Part shown: positions 58,942 to 64,000 of the stretch, one piece after another | How positions within the stretch are numbered: position 1 is the first letter of the stretch | Layout of the letters: each line of letters starts with the position of its first letter | NCBI GenBank assembly: GCA_945889195.1 | Contig: CAMDBB010000003.1 | Span: 1 to 64,000, forward strand | Origin: Bifidobacterium breve | GTDB lineage: Bacteria > Actinomycetota > Actinomycetes > Nanopelagicales > Nanopelagicaceae | Reading direction: 5' to 3' | Length of the DNA stretch: 64,000 nucleotides | Notes under the pieces: generated by a model | Database searches by the model: none | Told to the model about the DNA's origin: nothing | The model's input: only the letters and a program-made list of their open reading frames with translations | Translations under genes and position numbers: made by a program

Positions 58942-59778
58942 GATTGTGTGCCAGACGGTCTTCTGCTCCATAAATGCCAAGATTCGAGATGGAGTTAACT
59001 TTCCATCTGCAATATAGATGCGCTTAAGGTTTTCAGCTCCCGCTACCTTGAGTTCAGCTCGCTTCTTCTTACTAATTGCTGAGATATCAAAGCCATCGAC
59101 ATCCATATGGGAAGCAGCCCAAGGCGCCAACTCATCGAGTGAACCAGTCAAGATATTGATGACACCTGCAGGAAGATCACTTGTAGCGAGAACTTCTGCA
59201 AAGGTCATCGCTGGAACGCTTAAACCGCCATCAACTAGCGCAATTACGGAGTTGCCTGAAACAACTGCAGCAGCGATTGCATCGATAAAGTCAATAAATG
59301 AATCTGAGGCAGTGACTACAACAACTCCTAGCGGTTCAGGAATTGTGAAGTTGTAGTAGGGACCAGCAACTGGATTGGTTGCGCCTGTGACTGCAGATAA
59401 CTTATCGCTCCAGCCTGCATACCAAACCCAGCGATCAATAGCTTCGCTCACCATGGATTGCGCCTTTAATGGAGTAATTGCAGTTGTAGTAGATATCTCG
59501 GCGGCGCATTGTTCTGCTCGACCTTCTAGCATCTCTGCGATGCGATAGAGAATCTGTCCACGGTTATAGGCGGTAGCTTTTGCCCAGCCGTGTTGCGCAG
59601 CGCGTGCTGCGGTAACGCTATCGCGCAGATCTTTACGGGAAGCAAGGCATGGATTAGCGATGAACTCGCCCTTCTTTGAATGAACCTCAAAGACTCTTCC
59701 TGATTCACTGCGTGGAAACGCTCCATTGATAAAGAGCTTGTAGGTCTTCTTCACCTCAATGCGATTGGTAGCAACCAT
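58933..59778 (-). CDS. Half-length aldehyde dehydrogenase-like protein without catalytic cysteine
   Basis: 281 residues resembling the N-terminal (NAD-binding) half of aldehyde dehydrogenases: KLFINGAFPRSESGRVFEV, then PLGVVVVTASDSFIDFIDAI and GNSVIALVDGGLSVPAM. The PWN-type motif is replaced (TASDS), and the part bearing the catalytic cysteine and C-terminal domain is absent. The reading frame ends cleanly. Its ATG directly abuts the stop of the full-length dehydrogenase, so the two are co-translated. Together they resemble ALDH16, where an active and a degenerate domain are fused. A structural or regulatory partner role is likely. Confidence 0.8.
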   Translation of the reverse strand: MVATNRIEVKKTYKLFINGAFPRSESGRVFEVHSKKGEFIANPCLASRKDLRDSVTAARAAQHGWAKATAYNRGQILYRIAEMLEGRAEQCAAEISTTTAITPLKAQSMVSEAIDRWVWYAGWSDKLSAVTGATNPVAGPYYNFTIPEPLGVVVVTASDSFIDFIDAIAAAVVSGNSVIALVDGGLSVPAMTFAEVLATSDLPAGVINILTGSLDELAPWAASHMDVDGFDISAISKKKRAELKVAGAENLKRIYIADGKLTPSRILAFMEQKTVWHTIGV

Positions 59779-61227
59779 TTACTTGCCCCCACTCTCTCTG
59801 CCGGTCTTCAGGTATGCCGCAAGACCATGTTTGCCGCCTTCGCGGCCCCAGCCTGACTCTTTATATCCTCCAAATGGAGATGTTGGATCAAACTTATTAA
59901 AGGTATTTGCCCAAATCACACCTGCGCGCAATTGCTGAGATGCCCAGAGGGTTCGCGATCCCTTCTCGCTCCAGATTCCTGCTGATAATCCGAATGGGGT
60001 GTTATTTGCCTTATCGATACCTTCTTGCGGAGTGCGGAAGGTCAGGACGGAAAGAACAGGGCCAAAGATCTCTTCTTGTGCAATTCGATGTGCCTGAGTA
60101 ACTCCAGTAAAGATAGTTGGAGCAAACCAATATCCCTTATCGGAGAGGTTGCACTGAGGGCTCCAACGTTGCGCACCTTCAGCGTCCCCGATTGCCGCAA
60201 GTTCTTGAATCTTGGTGAGCTGCTCGCGCGAGTTGATTGCGCCGAGATCAGTGTTCTTATCAAGTGGGTCTCCCACACGAATCTTGGCCATACGAACCTT
60301 GAGTTTTTCAATGATCTCTTCTGCGATGCTCTCTTGCAGAATCAATCGAGAACCGGCGCAACACACATGTCCTTGATTGAAGAAGATTCCATTAACAATT
60401 CCTTCGACAGCCTCATCAACCGGGGCATCATCAAAGACAATATTGGCGCCCTTGCCACCTAGCTCAAGAGTTGCCTTCTTATCAGTTGCTGCAATGGCGC
60501 GGGCGATCTTCTTACCAACTTCGGTAGAGCCGGTGAAGGCAATCTTATGAACACCTGGGTGGTTGACTAGAGTTGCACCTGTGCTGCCATCGCCTGTGAC
60601 GATATTGACGACGCCATCTGGAAGTTCTGCCTGCTGGCAGACTTCAGCAAAGAGCAGAGCAGTAAGCGATGTTGTTTCTGCAGGTTTTAACACAACTGTA
60701 TTTCCAGTTGCTAGCGCCGGTGCAACTTTCCACGCAAGCATGAGCAATGGGAAATTCCAAGGAATAATCTGACCGGCAACGCCATATGGCTGTGGTGAGT
60801 GGCCAAGGCCCGCATAATCTAATTTATCGGCCCACCCTGCGTGATAGAAAAAGTGTGCTGCAACGAGTGGAATATCAATATCGCGAGTTTCGCGGATCGG
60901 CTTTCCGTTATCGAGCGTCTCAAGAACTGCAAACTCACGAGCTCGCTCCTGCAAAATGCGAGCAATTCGGTAGAGATACTTTCCGCGCTCTTTACCGGAG
61001 AGCTTTGACCAAGTCTTGGTATACGCCTTCTGCGCTGCAGCTACTGCTTTATCAATATCTGATGCAGATCCAAGTGAGAGGTGGCTAAGGATCTCTTCAG
61101 TTGCTGGATTAATTGTGGGAAAGTGCCTCTTTCCAGATACAAATGACCCATTGATAAAGTGGCCGTACTTAGGTTTAATCGTGACGATTGCGCGTGGCTC
61201 CAGCGCCGGTGCATATTCGAAAGTCAT
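59779..61227 (-). CDS. Aldehyde dehydrogenase (full length)
   Basis: NAD(P)-dependent aldehyde dehydrogenase, 482 residues. N158 in IIPWNFPLLM, E256 in LELGGKGAN and the nucleophile C289 in FFNQGHVCCAGSR are all present, as are FTGSTEVGKK and the late EEIFGPVLSV. It lies between deoC and a half-length dehydrogenase homologue and is read in the same direction. The natural substrate is probably acetaldehyde made by DeoC, which would yield acetate; that is inferred from context. AGAGG precedes the ATG. Confidence 0.92.
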   Translation of the reverse strand: MTFEYAPALEPRAIVTIKPKYGHFINGSFVSGKRHFPTINPATEEILSHLSLGSASDIDKAVAAAQKAYTKTWSKLSGKERGKYLYRIARILQERAREFAVLETLDNGKPIRETRDIDIPLVAAHFFYHAGWADKLDYAGLGHSPQPYGVAGQIIPWNFPLLMLAWKVAPALATGNTVVLKPAETTSLTALLFAEVCQQAELPDGVVNIVTGDGSTGATLVNHPGVHKIAFTGSTEVGKKIARAIAATDKKATLELGGKGANIVFDDAPVDEAVEGIVNGIFFNQGHVCCAGSRLILQESIAEEIIEKLKVRMAKIRVGDPLDKNTDLGAINSREQLTKIQELAAIGDAEGAQRWSPQCNLSDKGYWFAPTIFTGVTQAHRIAQEEIFGPVLSVLTFRTPQEGIDKANNTPFGLSAGIWSEKGSRTLWASQQLRAGVIWANTFNKFDPTSPFGGYKESGWGREGGKHGLAAYLKTGRESGGK

Positions 61228-61242
61228 TGTCAGCAGCCTCTA

Positions 61243-62190
61243 TTAGTCGATTGTCACGTAGTTAGGGCTAGCGTAGTAGCCATCATCCATTTTCATGCGT
61301 TGCATCAGTAAATCGTTGAGCAGGGCGCTTGCGCCTATTCGGAAGAGCTCTGGAGTCAGCCATTCTGGCCCGGCGGTCTCATTAACCAGCACCAACTGTT
61401 TGATGGCATCTTTTGTGGTGCGAATGCCACCTGCAGGTTTTACCCCAATTCGACGCCCTGTTAGCGAATAAAAATCGCGGACCGCCTCGAGCATTACAAG
61501 AACTACAGGGGGAGTAGCTGCAGGTGCAACTTTGCCGGTAGATGTCTTTATAAAGTCAGCCCCAGCTAACATCGCTAAATAGGATGCTTTTCTTACATTG
61601 TCGTAGGTCACCAACTCGCCAGTCTCAAAGATCACTTTGAGATGAGCCTTTTCGCCACACACTTGACGAATCTTCACGATTTCATCAAATACCAAACCTA
61701 ATTTGCCCGATAAAAATGCGCCACGGTCGATGACCATATCAATCTCAGCAGCCCCTGCATCTATCGCATCTTGCGTATCTCGAATCTTTACATCCATAGA
61801 AGCGCGACCTGAAGGAAAAGCAGTTGATACTGCAGCAACAGGAACTTTCTCGCCGCCAATAGAATCTAAATGCGTACGAGCAATCGAGACCATGTCGTTA
61901 TAGACACAGATGGCACCGACACTGGGAACAGTGGAATCTGTGGGATCAGGGCGCACAGCTTTACTGCAGAGAGCCTTAACTTTTCCGGGAGTATCAGCGC
62001 CCTCCAAAGTTGTGAGGTCAACCATCGAAATTGCGGTATCAATCGCCCAACGCTTACTCGTTGTCTTGATGGAGCGCGTTGCCAACATGGCAGCGCGTGA
62101 CTCTGCACCTACTTGATCAACGCCAGAAAGTTGGTTGAGAAAGTTGAGAAGTGATTTCTCACTTCCATCAACTAGGCCATAGAAGCTCAC
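61243..62190 (-). CDS. deoC: Deoxyribose-phosphate aldolase
   Basis: Cleaves 2-deoxyribose-5-phosphate to glyceraldehyde-3-phosphate and acetaldehyde. The 315-residue protein is the longer actinobacterial form with an extra N-terminal region (FLNQLSGVDQVGAESRAAML). The active-site lysines are in LKVIFETGEL and FIKTSTGKVAP, and KPAGGIRTTKDA follows. The frame is open to 62277 inside pgm; the GTG at 62190, overlapping the pgm stop as GTGA, is the likely start. Confidence 0.93.
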   Translation of the reverse strand: MSFYGLVDGSEKSLLNFLNQLSGVDQVGAESRAAMLATRSIKTTSKRWAIDTAISMVDLTTLEGADTPGKVKALCSKAVRPDPTDSTVPSVGAICVYNDMVSIARTHLDSIGGEKVPVAAVSTAFPSGRASMDVKIRDTQDAIDAGAAEIDMVIDRGAFLSGKLGLVFDEIVKIRQVCGEKAHLKVIFETGELVTYDNVRKASYLAMLAGADFIKTSTGKVAPAATPPVVLVMLEAVRDFYSLTGRRIGVKPAGGIRTTKDAIKQLVLVNETAGPEWLTPELFRIGASALLNDLLMQRMKMDDGYYASPNYVTID

Positions 62191-63803
62191 GAGAGGAATT
62201 CTTTCAGAGGTCCGCGTATCTCGTCGAGCAATTTCTGTGATTCCGCTGACGTAGCTGTGATGACCTCGATATAACACTTCATCTTCGCCTCAGTTCCTGA
62301 TGGGCGGACAATGATGCGGATATCTCCATCGAGCCAGATGCGAAGTCCATCTGTTGGTGGCAGCCCATCTTGAGGGGCTGCTAAGTCATCAATAGATTTC
62401 ACAGCACGGCCAGCAATTTCACGTGGAGGACTCTTTCGTAGCCCATTAAGAAGACGGGCAATTGAACTCATATCGGCTACGCGAATTGAAATCTGTTCAG
62501 TCCCATGGAAACCATGCCGACCCCACACTTCATTGAGAAGATCAGTAAGGGTCAGTCCACTCTTAGTTAAATCTGATGCAATCTGAGCTAAGAAGATGGC
62601 GGCAGAGATTCCATCTTTATCGTTGACCGTCTTTGAATCTACTGAATATCCGATGGCTTCTTCGTAACCAAAGGCAAGATCTTCAATCTTGGCGAGCCAT
62701 TTGAATCCGGTGAGGACCTCTTGGAAATTGATTCCGTAATGTGCGCAGATCTTTCGTAGCGCAGATGATGAGACGATGGAATTTCCAAAGGTGCCTTTTG
62801 GATGCGTGCGGGCAATCCATTCGCCGAAGATGATTCCTAGTTCATCACCACGCAGCATGCGCCAGCCCACGACTGGGTCGTTAATTGCAGCAGCGCATCG
62901 GTCGGCGTCAGGATCATTGGCAATGACGAGATCTGCATCTACTTCCCGCGCTTTAGCAAGGGCTAGATCGATGGCACCTGGTTCTTCAGGATTCGGAAAG
63001 GCAACGGTTGGAAAATCTGGATCTGGCGAGCACTGCTCGTCAACAGTAATGAGGTTGTTAAAACCTGCTTGAGTAAAGACTTTCTTTAGAGTCTCTGTAC
63101 CAACGCCATGCATCGCGGTGTAGACGATTTTGATATCACTTGGGCGTGGAGCGAGAGCGCTCGTGCGTTTGATGTACTCATCTACCTCTTCTTCGCCCAA
63201 GACGGTCCACTCAGAGCCGCGTGGTTGTGATTTGAGAGAAGCAACTGCAGCAATATCGCTAGCAATAAATCCATCAGTAGGGTTAATGATTTGTGATGCT
63301 GCGTAATCGATTCCATCTGCAACTGGGCCGATATAAACCTTGTAGCCATTATCTTCTGGAGGATTATGGCTAGCAGTGACCATGATGCCGATGTCGCACT
63401 TTAACGCAGAGGTTGCAAAAGCTAATACGGGAGTTGGTAGCGGGCGAGGAAGGATAAATACCTTCATGCCAGCACCGCTCATGATTTCTGCGGTTTCAAA
63501 GGTGAAATCCTCAGAGCCATAACGTGCATCTCGTCCGATAACAACAGAATTCATTCCACGTTTCTTCATATAGGCCGCAATTCCAGCAGCTGTGCGCCCA
63601 ACTACAGCGCGATTCATACACGATGGGCCCGGTCCTATCGGTCCACGGAGCCCAGCAGTTCCAAATTGGAGAAAGCCGCTGAAATATTTGCGCAGCGTTT
63701 CTTCATCACCACGGTTAACAAGCTCGGTTAAGGCAAGTGCAGTCGCTGGGTCAGGATCGTCAGCAATCCAATTTTCAACTTCTTGCTTGAGCGCTGCATC
63801 CAT
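62187..63803 (-). CDS. Phosphohexomutase/phosphopentomutase (PGM2-like)
   Basis: Alpha-D-phosphohexomutase superfamily enzyme, 538 residues. The phosphoserine is S145 in TASHNPPEDNGYKVY; the metal loop is NDPDADR and the phosphate site RPSGTEAKMK. The N-terminal FGTAGLRGPIGPGPSCMN resembles the PGM2 branch, whose human member prefers pentose phosphates. Lying between purine nucleoside phosphorylase and deoC, with no deoB in the window, it probably converts (deoxy)ribose-1-phosphate to the 5-phosphate. Glucose-1-phosphate activity is an alternative. Confidence 0.85.
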   Translation of the reverse strand: MDAALKQEVENWIADDPDPATALALTELVNRGDEETLRKYFSGFLQFGTAGLRGPIGPGPSCMNRAVVGRTAAGIAAYMKKRGMNSVVIGRDARYGSEDFTFETAEIMSGAGMKVFILPRPLPTPVLAFATSALKCDIGIMVTASHNPPEDNGYKVYIGPVADGIDYAASQIINPTDGFIASDIAAVASLKSQPRGSEWTVLGEEEVDEYIKRTSALAPRPSDIKIVYTAMHGVGTETLKKVFTQAGFNNLITVDEQCSPDPDFPTVAFPNPEEPGAIDLALAKAREVDADLVIANDPDADRCAAAINDPVVGWRMLRGDELGIIFGEWIARTHPKGTFGNSIVSSSALRKICAHYGINFQEVLTGFKWLAKIEDLAFGYEEAIGYSVDSKTVNDKDGISAAIFLAQIASDLTKSGLTLTDLLNEVWGRHGFHGTEQISIRVADMSSIARLLNGLRKSPPREIAGRAVKSIDDLAAPQDGLPPTDGLRIWLDGDIRIIVRPSGTEAKMKCYIEVITATSAESQKLLDEIRGPLKEFLS

Positions 63804-63815
63804 AAGAGGAGATTA
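63804..63815 (-). promoter_or_regulatory. Leaderless-type promoter of pgm-deoC-aldehyde dehydrogenase genes
   Basis: On the minus strand TAATCT (63815-63810) is followed by six bases (CCTCTT) and the ATG at 63803. The upstream bases are pyrimidine-rich, with no ribosome-binding site, although the preceding gene ends only 17 bp away. Confidence 0.45.
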
Positions 63816-63819
63816 ACGC

Positions 63820-64000
63820 TTATGAGATGAGTTTAGGAATAGTTGATTTCAGCAGTGCGCCCATACGATCTGCGGCAGCTTTACCTGCTGCAATCACTTC
63901 TTCGTGGTTGAGCTTTTCGCCAGTAATACCTGCCGCTGCATTTGTGACAAGTGAAATACCTAAGACTTCGGCTCCAAGTGCATGTGCTGCAATTGCCTCA
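63820..64000 (-). CDS. punA: Purine nucleoside phosphorylase, C-terminal part (cut by window end)
   Basis: Only the last 60 or so residues are visible. They read [20 protein letters not shown], an Ala-rich stretch, then a [20 protein letters not shown] segment, matching the C-terminus of trimeric purine nucleoside phosphorylases (PunA). The family's catalytic asparagine corresponds to the N in VTN. The stop TAA is at 63822-63820. It would use inosine made by Add, completing the purine arm of the nucleoside pathway. Confidence 0.85.
   Translation of the reverse strand, partial: EAIAAHALGAEVLGISLVTNAAAGITGEKLNHEEVIAAGKAAADRMGALLKSTIPKLIS

Noticed and set aside
60025-60462. 145-codon plus-strand frame opposite the full-length aldehyde dehydrogenase
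   Set aside because: Antisense of the conserved dehydrogenase, with no independent support.
62191-62277. N-terminal extension of deoC into pgm
   Set aside because: It would overlap the conserved pgm C-terminus; the GTG at 62190 gives normal GTGA coupling.

Overview
The window looks like chromosome from a small-genome, moderate-GC actinobacterium, most plausibly a freshwater acI/Nanopelagicales-type organism. This is an inference from gene content and order; no 16S gene is present. Evidence for Actinobacteria: a WhiB-family iron-sulfur regulator, a GroEL with a His-rich tail, the paired guaB/guaB3 genes, the sucCD-perM-purN-purH block, a folD-DUF3017 pair, and gene order close to the mycobacterial rpsM-to-guaA region. 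Genes are packed very tightly. Overlaps of the ATGA, TAATG and TGATG kind are routine, no gap exceeds about 200 bp, and I saw no IS element, phage, CRISPR array, tRNA or rRNA.

Layout. 61-6527: ribosomal proteins S13, S11, S4, L17, L13 and S9 with rpoA, truA and an ABC-F ATPase. 6579-11913: cell-envelope precursor genes (glmM, glmS, PAP2 phosphatase, acpS, alr). 11944-18493: a Liv-type ABC transporter with its binding protein and a secreted alpha/beta hydrolase, closed by a strong terminator. 18565-23068: the t6A tRNA-modification set (tsaE, tsaB, rimI, tsaD), then groES-groEL behind a CIRCE-like operator. 23136-28295: whiB, a MerR regulator with a cobalamin-binding-like domain, guaB (without CBS domains), guaB3 and guaA. 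28306-41377: secreted cyclophilin, PIG-L deacetylase, pcrA, sucCD, perM, purN, purH, folD, mdh, icd and a peptidase S51 homologue. 41419-47491: L-arabinose isomerase and a CUT1 sugar ABC system. 47625-50919: CNNM/CorC protein, trpS and a BMP-family binding protein.

51053-64000 is a nearly complete nucleoside scavenging locus. A BMP-family binding protein and an ABC importer bring nucleosides in. Cytidine deaminase and adenosine deaminase deaminate them. Thymidine phosphorylase, and a purine nucleoside phosphorylase cut by the window end, release (deoxy)ribose-1-phosphate. A PGM2-like mutase probably makes the 5-phosphate, DeoC cleaves it, and an aldehyde dehydrogenase pair probably oxidises the acetaldehyde. 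The second member of that pair is a half-length protein without a catalytic cysteine, so the pair resembles a split ALDH16.

Most content is core metabolism. The items most worth checking are: a recurring TAnnnT-N6/7-start-codon arrangement that predicts leaderless mRNAs; the CBS-less IMP dehydrogenase; the split ALDH16-like pair; the PGM2-type enzyme in the DeoB position; binding proteins without a lipobox in a presumed Gram-positive; a long inverted repeat spanning the -35/-10 of the Liv binding-protein gene; and the cobalamin-binding-like MerR regulator beside whiB.
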